Of a stretch of DNA of 64,000 nt, positions 7,400-16,145 are shown one piece after another; the first letter of the stretch is position 1; the number at the start of each line of letters is the position of its first letter. The DNA lies in NCBI GenBank assembly GCA_947493695.1, contig CANLSF010000002.1, positions 682,001 through 746,000 of the forward strand, read 5' to 3'. This stretch comes from an uncultured Kiloniellaceae bacterium. GTDB lineage: Bacteria; Pseudomonadota; Alphaproteobacteria; Kiloniellales; Kiloniellaceae. The notes under the pieces were generated by a model. It was not told the DNA's origin. It made no database searches and was given only the letters and a program-made list of their open reading frames with translations. The position numbers and the translations under genes were made by a program.

Positions 7400-9160
7400 T
7401 TAGGCATCAAAAACTTCCGGGAAAAGCTGAGTCAAAATTTGTCTCGGCACGTTTTTGGTCCTGTCGTAGAGCTTTGATTTCTTTTCGATCGATCCGACAG
7501 CGAACCCCTGCTTGCGCCGATAAAGCACCTCAGCGGGCAAAACGTGTTCGTATATCCTCTTGAGCACGCCTTTGAGTTCGCCATCCTGGTAACGCATTTC
7601 TTCCGGCACTGACCAGGCAGCTGCGATTGCGTTTTTACTCAAAAAAGGGACTCTGGTTTCCAGACCGACCGCCATGCTGGCCCGATCAACCTTGGTCAAT
7701 ACGGAGTCGTGAAGATAGGTGTGAAAATCGATGTACTGAGCTCGGGTTTTAGCCGTCAACCCTGGATTATCGTACTTTCTGTAGTACCAATAGTCATCGT
7801 AGTCCTCTACGATTCCATTCTTCTTTGCCCAATCTCGTTTGAACGCATCGGTTTTTAGAACACCGCCCTTGGCTTTAGCCCAACGCTCGATCGGATCGTC
7901 GAGCGTTTTCGTTTCGTAACGCTGGGCCTTCTTCGCGAGTGAACGGTGAGGTGCATGATTCTTCACGGCCACCACAAACGATCGCATCCAGGTCTTTGTG
8001 CTCGAGTTGGTGCTAAAAATACGCTCCGCATCCCGGTAGTGGCTGTAACCACCAAAGAGCTCGTCTCCGCCGTCACCTGTCAGTACCACCGTGACTTTCT
8101 CGCGTGCGAGTTTGCACACTTCATTTGTAGGTAATGCAGAGACGTCACCGAAAGGTTCATCATAAAAATCCCGCAGAAGCGGAAAATTCTCGTCCGCAGT
8201 CTTCGAGTTGAAGACTTTGGAGTGATAATCTGCGCCAATGACTTCCGCCACCATCCGAGCGAAAGGCGCCTCATCAACCGATTTATCAGCGTTGCCGATC
8301 GTAAAGGTCGATAGCTGTTCGATACATTTGCTGGCTTCGTAACAGATAATACTTGAGTCGATACCGCCGCTCAGAAAGAAACCGACAGGTACATCTGATA
8401 CCAGCTGTTCCTGCACAGCATTGCGTACTGAGTTTTGGATAAAAGCCTGAGAGTCTGATTCTTCCACATCCTGCCGTTCGAGATCCGCGAGAGACCAATA
8501 GCGGTTGCTTTCGATACGCTGCGTCGTCAGATCGTAGGTCAGAAAATGGCCGGGCTCGAGCTTAAAAACATCCTCATAAAGCGTCTTTGGGCAAGGAATA
8601 TAGAGATAGGTCATAAAGTCATAAACGGCGGTTTTATCGACGTTCAGATTCGGCGCCCCGTAAAACTGCTCCAGCGCCTTGAGCTCCGAAGCCCACGAAA
8701 GCTCACCATGCATCAGGCCATAATAGAGAGGTTTGATGCCGGCGTGATCACGCGCAAGAATAATCTTTTTTGCAGGGCTGTCGTAGAGGACGAGGGCAAA
8801 CATGCCATCGACCCTATCCAGCAGATCCTCGATACCCCAGTGAATGTAACCGTGCAGCAGAATCTCGCTGTCGCTTTGGCTGACAAACTCCACCCCGTGG
8901 TTTTCGGTGAGTTCCTGCCTCAAAACCTGAAAATTATATATCTCGCCGTTAACAGTCAGATGAACGCCCCCAGCGTTCATCGGCTGACGGCCATTCGGCG
9001 ACAAATCAAGGATGCTCAGCCGTCGGTGACCCAGATAGATCCCATCTGGCGTTTCGTAGTGCCAACTGTCGGGCCCACGGTGCGTAAGCGTATGAAGAGC
9101 TGAATGGGAATGATCGATTTGATCGACCTCCAAACCAGTATGGCCGAAAATACCGCACAT
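7400..9160 (-). CDS. asnB: Asparagine synthase (glutamine-hydrolysing)
   Basis: A protein of 586 residues with the full two-domain layout. The N-terminal class II glutaminase domain begins with MCGIFGHTG, so Cys2 is the nucleophile after Met removal, and HRGPDS and HRRLSI are present. The C-terminal synthetase domain has the ATP pyrophosphatase loop FLSGGIDSS near residue 263 and TGDGGDELFGGY further on. It transfers glutamine amide nitrogen to aspartate via an aspartyl-AMP. Between a methyltransferase and a glycosyltransferase it may instead amidate a sugar acid in surface polysaccharide synthesis, as several paralogues do. It is the only minus-strand gene in that group and shares its A+T-rich character. 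Confidence 0.88.
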   Translation of the reverse strand: MCGIFGHTGLEVDQIDHSHSALHTLTHRGPDSWHYETPDGIYLGHRRLSILDLSPNGRQPMNAGGVHLTVNGEIYNFQVLRQELTENHGVEFVSQSDSEILLHGYIHWGIEDLLDRVDGMFALVLYDSPAKKIILARDHAGIKPLYYGLMHGELSWASELKALEQFYGAPNLNVDKTAVYDFMTYLYIPCPKTLYEDVFKLEPGHFLTYDLTTQRIESNRYWSLADLERQDVEESDSQAFIQNSVRNAVQEQLVSDVPVGFFLSGGIDSSIICYEASKCIEQLSTFTIGNADKSVDEAPFARMVAEVIGADYHSKVFNSKTADENFPLLRDFYDEPFGDVSALPTNEVCKLAREKVTVVLTGDGGDELFGGYSHYRDAERIFSTNSSTKTWMRSFVVAVKNHAPHRSLAKKAQRYETKTLDDPIERWAKAKGGVLKTDAFKRDWAKKNGIVEDYDDYWYYRKYDNPGLTAKTRAQYIDFHTYLHDSVLTKVDRASMAVGLETRVPFLSKNAIAAAWSVPEEMRYQDGELKGVLKRIYEHVLPAEVLYRRKQGFAVGSIEKKSKLYDRTKNVPRQILTQLFPEVFDA

Positions 9161-9381
9161 ATATCAACTACCTGCCACGCCTTTCTGTCAGGACGACACC
9201 TTACAGAAATTGTGGCATGAGAAAACTAGAATCCGGTCATAGCTTGAGCCGTTTTTCGAATTGGTGTATCGCTTCGCATCTTGACCAAGTTCATCCCTGA
9301 AAAGCGGAAGAACTCGATAGAATCACGGCCTGCGACAAGATTCAGAGAAGCAAATTCAAGCATAATGCCAGACTTCCAGCT

Positions 9382-10347
9382 GTGGATAGAAAATTTGTGC
9401 AAGTCTCCTACGTCATAACCGTCTACAACAAAGCGCCCTATCTTCTGGATGTCATTAAGAGTCTGGCGGCGGAACATGCCATCGCACCGGCCGCAGCCGA
9501 GTACATTTTCGTCGACGACGGCTCTTCAGACGCCTCCATCGACAGCATAAAAGCCAATCAACAGCTTCTACTCGGAGACGTCATTATACTGGAACAGGCC
9601 AACCAGGGCGCGGCTGCAGCAACAAACGCGGGCGTTCGGCAGGCAAAGTACGATTGGGTCCGCCTGCTGGATGGTGACGACATCGTCTGCAAAGAATCAA
9701 CGGCCAGCATGCATCGTCTCGCCATGCGCGAGGACGCACAATTCGTTATCGGCGACTATGGTTTTTTTTCCCAGAAGGCCGATGTCCTCTCGCAGATGGA
9801 GACCGTCGCCCCAAACAACTATCAGGTCATGTCTCAGGAGGATGCGCTTCGTCGCTTTATCCGGAATTTTTCCCACAATTCCAGCTGCATGCTGATCAGC
9901 AAAGCCCTTTTCCAGACCATAGGCGGCGCAGACACGCGCCTTATGTCGCCGGACTACACCATCGCCCTGCGGGCAACTGCACACTGTCAGAAGATGGTTC
10001 GCCTCCGCTGCAATGTGACGCAGATGGTGGAACAGGCGCCCGGTCGTTTGTCTTCACAGGTCGGTCGCAGCCGATACGACTCGATCATGGCAATCTACCT
10101 ACTTGCCCACGAGCTCATGCCCGCGCGTAGAGATGTCGCCGTTGCCGTATACCGGCGAGCCTGTTCCCGATCCTATCGTTATGCAAGAATCCTGAAGAAC
10201 CAGCCCTTGCGGCATTTCCTGCGTTATCTAAGGTCGCGGATACACTTGCCAAAAGATCTAAAAATCGCAACTTACCAATGCCTAAGCGCTTACACACCTG
10301 ACGGTACGCCGGAACGTCCGGCGGAATGGACGCCGGGGCAAAACTAA
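9382..10347 (+). CDS. Family 2 glycosyltransferase
   Basis: A protein of 321 residues starting with GTG. No in-frame ATG precedes the conserved VSYVITVYNKAPYL start of the GT-A fold, so a GTG start is accepted. EYIFVDDGSSDASID holds the first nucleotide-sugar aspartates (around residue 47) and RLLDGDDIV holds the DxD-type metal site (around residue 97). The C-terminal third is basic and probably associates with the membrane. It would transfer a sugar from a nucleotide donor to an unknown acceptor. It ends 26 bases from the convergent caiD-like gene. Confidence 0.85.
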   Translation: MDRKFVQVSYVITVYNKAPYLLDVIKSLAAEHAIAPAAAEYIFVDDGSSDASIDSIKANQQLLLGDVIILEQANQGAAAATNAGVRQAKYDWVRLLDGDDIVCKESTASMHRLAMREDAQFVIGDYGFFSQKADVLSQMETVAPNNYQVMSQEDALRRFIRNFSHNSSCMLISKALFQTIGGADTRLMSPDYTIALRATAHCQKMVRLRCNVTQMVEQAPGRLSSQVGRSRYDSIMAIYLLAHELMPARRDVAVAVYRRACSRSYRYARILKNQPLRHFLRYLRSRIHLPKDLKIATYQCLSAYTPDGTPERPAEWTPGQN

Positions 10348-10373
10348 GATTTGATCTTTTCCCGGTAGGATGC

Positions 10374-11156
10374 TCAGCGTCCCTTCCAGACCGGATCGCG
10401 TTTCTCCGCGAAGGCCAGCGCTCCCTCTTTATTGTCCTCGCTGTCATAGAGCACATCGACGCTCGCGAACTGGCGTTTGGTAATCTTGTTCATGGCGTCC
10501 TGGAAGGTCATGGCCTCCGCGGCGCGGGCCACTTCCTTGATGGACGCAAAAACCAGCGGCGGACCGGCGGCAAGCATCTGGGCTGTTTCACGCGCGCGCT
10601 CCATCAGCTTATCGGCAGAGAGAATTTCGTTCACCAGCCCCCAGCGGTGAGCCTCCTGCGCATCCATCCAGCGGCCGGTGAAAAGCAGATCCATTGCTAC
10701 ATGATAGGGAATCCGTTTAGGCAGCTTTAGCGTTGCGGCATCCGCCAGGGTACCGGCCCGGATCTCCGGTAGCGCGAAAGAGCTGTGCTCGCTGCAGTAA
10801 ATCAGATCCGCCGAAAGCGCCAATTCGAAGCCGCCCCCCACTGCCATGCCATTGACTGCCGCGATCACAGGCTTGTTGAGATCTCGGAGCTCCTGCAGCC
10901 CGGCAAAACCACCGACACCGTAGTCGCCATCGACCGCATCGCCGGCGGCAGCACTCTTTAGATCCCAGCCGGCAGAGAAAAACTTCTCGCCTGCGGTACT
11001 GACGATCGCAACACGCAGGTCCGGATCATCGCGAAAGGCCTTGAAGGCCTCACCCATCTGGCGGCTGGTGGCAAGGTCGATCGCGTTGGCTTTCGGCCGG
11101 TCCAACTCTACTTCCAGCACCGCGCCGTCCCGGCGCAACCTGATGACATCGCTCAT
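10374..11156 (-). CDS. caiD: CaiD-like crotonobetainyl-CoA hydratase / carnitinyl-CoA dehydratase
   Basis: A protein of 260 residues in the crotonase family. Compared from memory, it tracks E. coli CaiD closely along its length: DRPKANAID near the N-terminus, EKFFSAGWDLK for the oxyanion hole, VNGMAVGGGFELAL, a glutamate in FALPEIRAG, and the C-terminal signature LAFAEKRDPVWKGR. It would hydrate crotonobetainyl-CoA to carnitinyl-CoA or the reverse. The ATG at 11154-11156 overlaps the upstream stop as ATGA, so the genes are translationally coupled. An in-frame upstream start would run into the previous gene and is rejected. Confidence 0.8.
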   Translation of the reverse strand: MSDVIRLRRDGAVLEVELDRPKANAIDLATSRQMGEAFKAFRDDPDLRVAIVSTAGEKFFSAGWDLKSAAAGDAVDGDYGVGGFAGLQELRDLNKPVIAAVNGMAVGGGFELALSADLIYCSEHSSFALPEIRAGTLADAATLKLPKRIPYHVAMDLLFTGRWMDAQEAHRWGLVNEILSADKLMERARETAQMLAAGPPLVFASIKEVARAAEAMTFQDAMNKITKRQFASVDVLYDSEDNKEGALAFAEKRDPVWKGR

Positions 11157-13210
11157 TCCTCGTCCTCTCTCATTCTGATCAGGGCGTCGGCAGCAAAAGC
11201 GCCCTGTCCCGCCGCACATACGATCAAGGGATTAACTTCAAGTTCCTCCAGCTCTGCCACATTGGCAAGACCGAAGGCCTGGATCGCTTCAATGCTTTCA
11301 ATCACGGCCGTCAGATCGGCGGCCGGGTGACCGCGCCACCCCTGCAAGAGGGGGTAAATCTTTAAGCCGCAAAGCGCCGCTTCTACTTCTGATCTTTGGG
11401 CAGGCAGCATCAGAATTGCTGTGTCTTTCAGCATTTCCGCCATAACACCGCCAGCACCGATCAGCAGATGGAGCCCAAAAACCGGGTCTCGCCGCAAGCC
11501 GACGATCAGTTCAGCGACAGGCATCTCGATCATCCGCTCGACCAACACTGACTCTCCCAGTTGCCTCAACCTGGCATAAGCCGAACGCACCGCGTCCTCA
11601 TCGCGGACGCTCAGCATCACGGCTCCGGCTTCCGTCTTATGAGCAAGACCTGAATTGACCGCCTTCATAGCCACCGTACCTAAGCCCGCCGCTGCCGCGA
11701 CGGCCGCGTCAACACTATTGCAAAGGCGTGTTTCGGGCACGGGCACACCCTGTTGCGCCAAAGCAAACTTGGACCGCGCTTCGTCCCACGATTTCAGGGA
11801 ACCTTGTATCCCCGGAACAGGTTGCACATCCCATTCATTAACTTGACCTACAGAGGCCGCTGCCTTGATCGCCAGCAAAGCTTCTTCGATCCCGAGCAGT
11901 GGTAAAATCCCCCTCTTCATCATCGCAGAGGCCCGATCATCGGGAAGACACTCGGGCAAGGTCGCAATCACGGCGGCTCGGCCACCGGTCTTTTCTGCAG
12001 CATCCGCCAGGGCATCCACGGTGATATCCCAGGAGCCCGTATCGCCTAGTCCCGCGTTGGGAAAGTCGAGAACAAGTGCAGTCACGGCCTGGGAACCGGA
12101 CATCACGGCCGCAAAGGTCTCCGCCAGGCGCACCCGGTCACCCCAATCGAAGGTGTGATAGTCAAAAGGATTGGAAACCGTTACCAGAGGTCTCACGGTC
12201 GCACGGATCGCCGACACCTGAGTGTCACTGAATGCGGGCAAAGTTACCCCCAGGCGCTCCGCACTATCCGCCATGATCGAGGCCTCTCCGCCTGAACAGG
12301 ACATGGACACCAGATCCTTGCTCGGAAGCGGTCCCCAGAGATGCAGCAGCTTCAGGCTTTCCAGAAAAGCCGTTATCGAGTTGACCCGGGCAAGACCCAA
12401 ACGGTGAAAGAAGGCATCCGCAACAGTATCTTCACCAGCGAGCGAAGCCGTGTGTGAGAGCGTCAGTTCCGCCGCCCGAACCGAGCTGCCGGATTTCATC
12501 ACCACGATAGGCTTACCCGCAGCCCGGGCCACGCGAACCGCTTCGGCAAAAGACGCCGCATCGCCTACGCCTTCGATATGAAGGCCAATGGCCATAACCC
12601 GTTCATCCTCAGCGAGGGTTCGGATCACATCCGACATGCCGATAACTGCCTGATTGCCGAGAGTCAACATATAGGCTATCGGCAATCCACGCTGTTGCAT
12701 GGTCAGATTGATTGCAAGGTTCGACGACTGGGTAACGATGGCAACGCCCCGCTCAACCCGCTCACCGCCATGAACATCCGGCCATAACAATGCGCCATCG
12801 AGATAGTTGATCAGACCGTAACAGTTCGGTCCGATGATCGGCATGCCGTCAGCGGCTTCCGAGAGTCTGTCCTGCAGCTCGGCGCCCTCGGCCCCGGCTT
12901 CCGCGAATCCCGACGCAAAGCAAACGGCGCCACCCGCGTCTCTCGCGCGCAGCGCTGCCACAACATCGATGGTCAGGTTGCGGTTGACACCGATGAAGGC
13001 AACATCCGGCCCGGACGGCAACGCATCGATTGAGGGAAAGCACGGCAAGCCCTGCATTTCCGTCTTATCGGGATGTACGGGCCAGATCTCACCTGCAAAA
13101 CCCATCCGCCGGCACTGCTTGATCACGGCATGAGCCCAGCCACTGCCCAATACAGCTATACTCTTGGGCCGTAGAACTCTGGACAGATCGTGCTGGGTAA
13201 CGCGCGTCAT
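11153..13210 (-). CDS. NDP-forming acyl-CoA synthetase (acetate-CoA ligase family)
   Basis: A protein of 685 residues with fused alpha and beta subunits. An N-terminal CoA-binding Rossmann domain (PKSIAVLGSG, about 15-130) is followed by flavodoxin-like succinyl-CoA-ligase domains. The latter hold LSHTASLAG near 245-255, where the phosphorylated histidine lies in this family. A C-terminal ATP-grasp domain starts around 470 (KAVNSGLAHKTEAGAV). The enzyme activates a carboxylate with ATP and CoA, giving ADP and phosphate. Beside CaiD and an acyl-CoA dehydrogenase it probably replaces the AMP-forming CaiC for a betaine-type acid; this is inference. It overlaps caiD by 4 bases and follows the dehydrogenase by 12. 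Confidence 0.85.
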   Translation of the reverse strand: MTRVTQHDLSRVLRPKSIAVLGSGWAHAVIKQCRRMGFAGEIWPVHPDKTEMQGLPCFPSIDALPSGPDVAFIGVNRNLTIDVVAALRARDAGGAVCFASGFAEAGAEGAELQDRLSEAADGMPIIGPNCYGLINYLDGALLWPDVHGGERVERGVAIVTQSSNLAINLTMQQRGLPIAYMLTLGNQAVIGMSDVIRTLAEDERVMAIGLHIEGVGDAASFAEAVRVARAAGKPIVVMKSGSSVRAAELTLSHTASLAGEDTVADAFFHRLGLARVNSITAFLESLKLLHLWGPLPSKDLVSMSCSGGEASIMADSAERLGVTLPAFSDTQVSAIRATVRPLVTVSNPFDYHTFDWGDRVRLAETFAAVMSGSQAVTALVLDFPNAGLGDTGSWDITVDALADAAEKTGGRAAVIATLPECLPDDRASAMMKRGILPLLGIEEALLAIKAAASVGQVNEWDVQPVPGIQGSLKSWDEARSKFALAQQGVPVPETRLCNSVDAAVAAAAGLGTVAMKAVNSGLAHKTEAGAVMLSVRDEDAVRSAYARLRQLGESVLVERMIEMPVAELIVGLRRDPVFGLHLLIGAGGVMAEMLKDTAILMLPAQRSEVEAALCGLKIYPLLQGWRGHPAADLTAVIESIEAIQAFGLANVAELEELEVNPLIVCAAGQGAFAADALIRMREDEE

Positions 13211-13222
13211 GCCTGCGTGCCC

Positions 13223-14383
13223 TTACGCACCGAGCCGCCGTAAAATGTCGCGGCTTATGATGTGGCGCTGGATCTCCGAAGTTCCGTCCCAGATACGTTC
13301 GACTCGGGCGTCACGCCAGAACCGTGCCAAAGGCAAGTCGTCCATCAGGCCCATACCGCCATAGATCTGGATGGCTTCGTCGGTCACCCGTGCGAGCATC
13401 TCACTGGCGTAGAGCTTGGCCGAAGCAATTTCGCGATTGGCTTCAAGACCCTCGTCTAACCTCCAGGCAGAGGCCAGGGTCAACCAGTCAGCCGCATCGA
13501 TTTCGGTGATCATATCGGCAAGCTTAAAGCTAACCCCCTGGAACTTTCCGATCTGCTGACCAAATTGCCTGCGCTCTGCGGCATAGGAAGTTGCGTAGTC
13601 AAAAACCCGGCGCGCGCGGCCCACACACATGCTCGCCACCGTGATTCGCGTGGCATAGAGCCAGGTATTCATTACCTCGAAACCACCGTCGACTTCGCCC
13701 AGCACTTGGCCCTGAGGCAAACGGCAATCATCGAAGCTCAGGATCACGTTGTCATAACCGCTGTGCGAGACTGAGTTGTAGCCTGCGCGTATCTCGAAGC
13801 CCGGGTGATCCCGGTCGACCAAGAAGCAGGTGATACGCTTCTTTGGCCCTTTCGGGGTCTGGTCTTCGCCGGTTGCGATGAAGACGATAAAGAAATCCGC
13901 GTGGGTGCCGCCGGAGATGAAGTGTTTGGTGCCGTTGACCACCCAATCGCTGCCGTCTTTGCGCGCAAAGGTCTTCATTCCGCGCACATCGGAGCCGGCA
14001 TCCGGTTCCGTCATTGCCAACGCGTCCATCTTTTCGCCACGCACCGCAGGCAAGAGGTAACGTTCCTTTTGCTCGCCTTCGCAGGCCATTAGAATATTCT
14101 GCGGGCGACCCCAGAAGTGATTGAGCGCCATGGACGCCCGGCCTAGCTCGCGCTCCAGCAGTGCGAAGTCGAGATGGGAAAGTCCGCCGCCACCGACTTC
14201 AACCGGAAAGTTCGGGGCATAAAAGCCCAGGTCGATCACCTTGCGCTTGATTTCCGCCGCGATCTCGACCGGAACGTCTCCCATCTTCTCGACCAGATCC
14301 TCGTGGGGGTACATCTCGCGCTCGACAAAGCTGCGCACGGTCGCGACGACCATCTCCTGTTCTTGCGTCAATCCGAAGTGCAT
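13223..14383 (-). CDS. Acyl-CoA dehydrogenase
   Basis: A protein of 386 residues, typical length. It has the two family signatures: ALAMTEPDAGSDVRGM in the middle domain for flavin and substrate contact, and the C-terminal QIYGGMGLMDDLPLARFWRD. In the usual catalytic segment IYEGT the glutamate is replaced by aspartate (RIWDGTSEIQR, about residue 363-372). It is the first gene of a three-gene operon with the CoA ligase and CaiD-like hydratase. A likely role is oxidation of gamma-butyrobetainyl-CoA to crotonobetainyl-CoA, but the substrate is inferred from the neighbours. The divergent AraC regulator is the probable controller. Confidence 0.87.
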   Translation of the reverse strand: MHFGLTQEQEMVVATVRSFVEREMYPHEDLVEKMGDVPVEIAAEIKRKVIDLGFYAPNFPVEVGGGGLSHLDFALLERELGRASMALNHFWGRPQNILMACEGEQKERYLLPAVRGEKMDALAMTEPDAGSDVRGMKTFARKDGSDWVVNGTKHFISGGTHADFFIVFIATGEDQTPKGPKKRITCFLVDRDHPGFEIRAGYNSVSHSGYDNVILSFDDCRLPQGQVLGEVDGGFEVMNTWLYATRITVASMCVGRARRVFDYATSYAAERRQFGQQIGKFQGVSFKLADMITEIDAADWLTLASAWRLDEGLEANREIASAKLYASEMLARVTDEAIQIYGGMGLMDDLPLARFWRDARVERIWDGTSEIQRHIISRDILRRLGA

Positions 14384-14490
14384 CCGCCCGTTTCCTTTTA
14401 AGTGCCGGCGTTCACAAGCATGAGAGTCAGCCCATGCATGCCGCTGTTCTTGATATCACGATCAGCCTCGGACGAACTCACTTGAAGTGC

Positions 14491-14521
14491 TTTACATTTT
14501 TCGAATTTTTTTTGATATAAT
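14491..14521 (+). promoter_or_regulatory. Sigma-70 promoter of the GlxA-type regulator
   Basis: A perfect TATAAT (14516-14521) is preceded 19 bases upstream by TTTACA (14491-14496). The predicted transcription start is near 14528, only a few bases before the ATG at 14532. The messenger would be leaderless or nearly so. No Shine-Dalgarno sequence is visible before that ATG, which fits. Confidence 0.6.
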
Positions 14522-14531
14522 ACGAAATATT

Positions 14532-15512
14532 ATGACAATCTTTGCGCCACCTCCTGCTGATCAAAAAGACCCACTCGAACTGGAGCTTTTACTCCTGCCA
14601 GACACCTCCATGCTGCTGCTTGCAGCAATTGTTGAGCCTCTGCGCGGCGCGAACCGTCTGATGAACCGTCAAGTTTACAGCTGGCGGCTGACGTCACCTG
14701 ATGGATCAGCGGTCAAAACAATCTCGGACTTTCCGATCGCCGTTTCGGACCGGTTCGATCCTGTTGCGCCACGCGACGCCCTGATCGTAATTGCCGGCTA
14801 CAATATTGAAACTCATGCAAGCCGCGATCTGATTGCAAGACTTCGCCTCGCTGGCCGCAAGGGCGGAGAGATAGGCAGCATCGAATCCGGTGCCTGGCTG
14901 CTGGCCATGGCAGGTTTGCTCGACGGTCGCAGGGCCACGACACACTGGGAAGACCTGGAGACCTTCGAAGCGACGTTTCCCAACATCGTTCTGCAACGCG
15001 ATCGCTTCGTCATCGACGGCAACCGTTTTACCACCGGCGGTGCAACCCCTGCTCTCGATATGATGCTGGAGTTAATCCGGCAGAGGCAGGGGCATGCCCT
15101 GGCTATGGATGTGGCCAGTCTCTTTATCTATGAAGACAGCAACCTGCCGAGTGACCCACAGCGCAGTATTTCGCTGGGACAGCTCGCCCGGCGCGAGCCG
15201 CGGGTCGCCGCCGCCGTGAGATTGATGGAAGGCAATCTCGAAGATCCGCTGAGTATCAGCCAGATCGCCAAGGCTGTGGATCTGAGCAGCCGCCGACTGG
15301 AAATGCTGTTCAAGCAATCTCTCCAGCAGCGCCCGCGCGACTATTACCTGAACTACCGGCTGAATGCCGCACGCCGGCAGCTCATCGCCGGTGCCGCCAG
15401 CGTGCTGCAGATAGCGACCTCCTGCGGCTTCAATTCGGCTGCCGCCTTCTCCCGCGCCTATCGTTCGCGCTTTGGCGAAAGCCCGACGGAGACCCGTCGC
15501 AAGTCACGCTGA
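14532..15512 (+). CDS. GlxA/CdhR family AraC-type transcriptional regulator
   Basis: A protein of 326 residues. An N-terminal DJ-1/PfpI (class I amidotransferase-like) sensor domain covers about 15-190. The usual nucleophile elbow cysteine is absent (GSIESGAWLLA), as is common in ligand-sensing members. A C-terminal AraC double helix-turn-helix covers about 230-325 (LSISQIAKAVDLSSRRLEMLFK and IATSCGFNSAAAFSRAYRSRFG). Relatives such as CdhR and GbdR sense carnitine or betaine derivatives. Divergence from the caiD-like operon makes it the likely activator of that operon. The ATG at 14532 is chosen because an earlier in-frame start lies upstream of the promoter -10 box. Confidence 0.85.
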   Translation: MTIFAPPPADQKDPLELELLLLPDTSMLLLAAIVEPLRGANRLMNRQVYSWRLTSPDGSAVKTISDFPIAVSDRFDPVAPRDALIVIAGYNIETHASRDLIARLRLAGRKGGEIGSIESGAWLLAMAGLLDGRRATTHWEDLETFEATFPNIVLQRDRFVIDGNRFTTGGATPALDMMLELIRQRQGHALAMDVASLFIYEDSNLPSDPQRSISLGQLARREPRVAAAVRLMEGNLEDPLSISQIAKAVDLSSRRLEMLFKQSLQQRPRDYYLNYRLNAARRQLIAGAASVLQIATSCGFNSAAAFSRAYRSRFGESPTETRRKSR

Positions 15513-15611
15513 CGGAATGATCAGTAGCTGCGTAAATCCGAATTAATTCGAACCTTTTGAGCTACGAGTGCCATATCCGGCTCCGCAGTCAGGCTCCTAC
15601 TAGAGTCAGAC

Positions 15612-15646
15612 AAAAAAAAGACCCGGCTGAAATCTTCAACCAAGTC
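15612..15646 (-). terminator. Rho-independent terminator after tRNA-Phe
   Basis: On the minus strand a 12-bp stem (GACTTGGTTGAA / TTCAGCCGGGTC, with some G-U pairs) and a 3-base loop are followed directly by eight T residues. It ends the transcript containing tRNA-Phe. Confidence 0.9.
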
Positions 15647-15656
15647 TGCAAAAAAA

Positions 15657-15732
15657 TGGTGCCCAGGGGCGGATTTGAACCACCGACACGCGGATTTTCA
15701 ATCCGCTGCTCTACCAACTGAGCTACCTGGGC
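15657..15732 (-). tRNA. tRNA-Phe (GAA anticodon)
   Basis: A 76-nt cloverleaf including an encoded CCA at 15657-15659. The acceptor GCCCAGG pairs with CCTGGGC. The D-arm is GCTCAGTTGGTAGAGC. The anticodon stem GCGGA/TCCGC holds the loop TTGAAAA, so the anticodon is GAA. The T-arm contains GGTTCAAATCC. It lies at the end of the housekeeping block and has its own terminator. Confidence 0.97.
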
Positions 15733-15907
15733 ATCGCCGCGATGTCGCGAACGAGGGCTTATAGAAAATGTGCCGCCGTCTGTCCAGAGCAAATGCCGCG
15801 ATTTAACGCTTTCTGTCCAGAGGATTTTTCGAGACCGGCTTCAGGCCCCTATCGACTGCGGCTTAAAGCCCCGCAGGACAACAAAACGTCGCTGAATAAC
15901 GGTCTCG

Positions 15908-16135
15908 TCAATAATCCTCGCTATCCCCTAGGGAACCGTCGCCCGGAGCCTCATCGGTCGGTATTCGATAGCTTTCCTTGAACCAGCGGCCCAGATCCAC
16001 ATCTGCGCAGCGTTTGGAACAAAAAGGCCTGTATTTCGGCTCCACGGGCCCTTTACAAATCGGACAACGGCCCGCCGTCTTGATGGTGTGGATCGGCTCT
16101 AAAGCAGAATTCGTCTGTTTTGATCTGTCGCTCAT
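15908..16135 (-). CDS. yacG: DNA gyrase inhibitor YacG
   Basis: A zinc protein of 75 residues. The family core is present: CPICKG and [14 protein letters not shown], giving the Cys4 zinc site (C-x2-C ... C-x3-C), followed by the conserved acidic tail. It binds GyrB and blocks DNA binding by gyrase. The ATG at 16135 (MSDRSKQT) lies 10 bases after the RNase gene and is preferred to an in-frame start inside that gene. Gene order maf, RNase E/G, yacG is normal for alphaproteobacteria. Confidence 0.9.
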   Translation of the reverse strand: MSDRSKQTNSALEPIHTIKTAGRCPICKGPVEPKYRPFCSKRCADVDLGRWFKESYRIPTDEAPGDGSLGDSEDY

Positions 16136-16145
16136 AGAAAGATTC

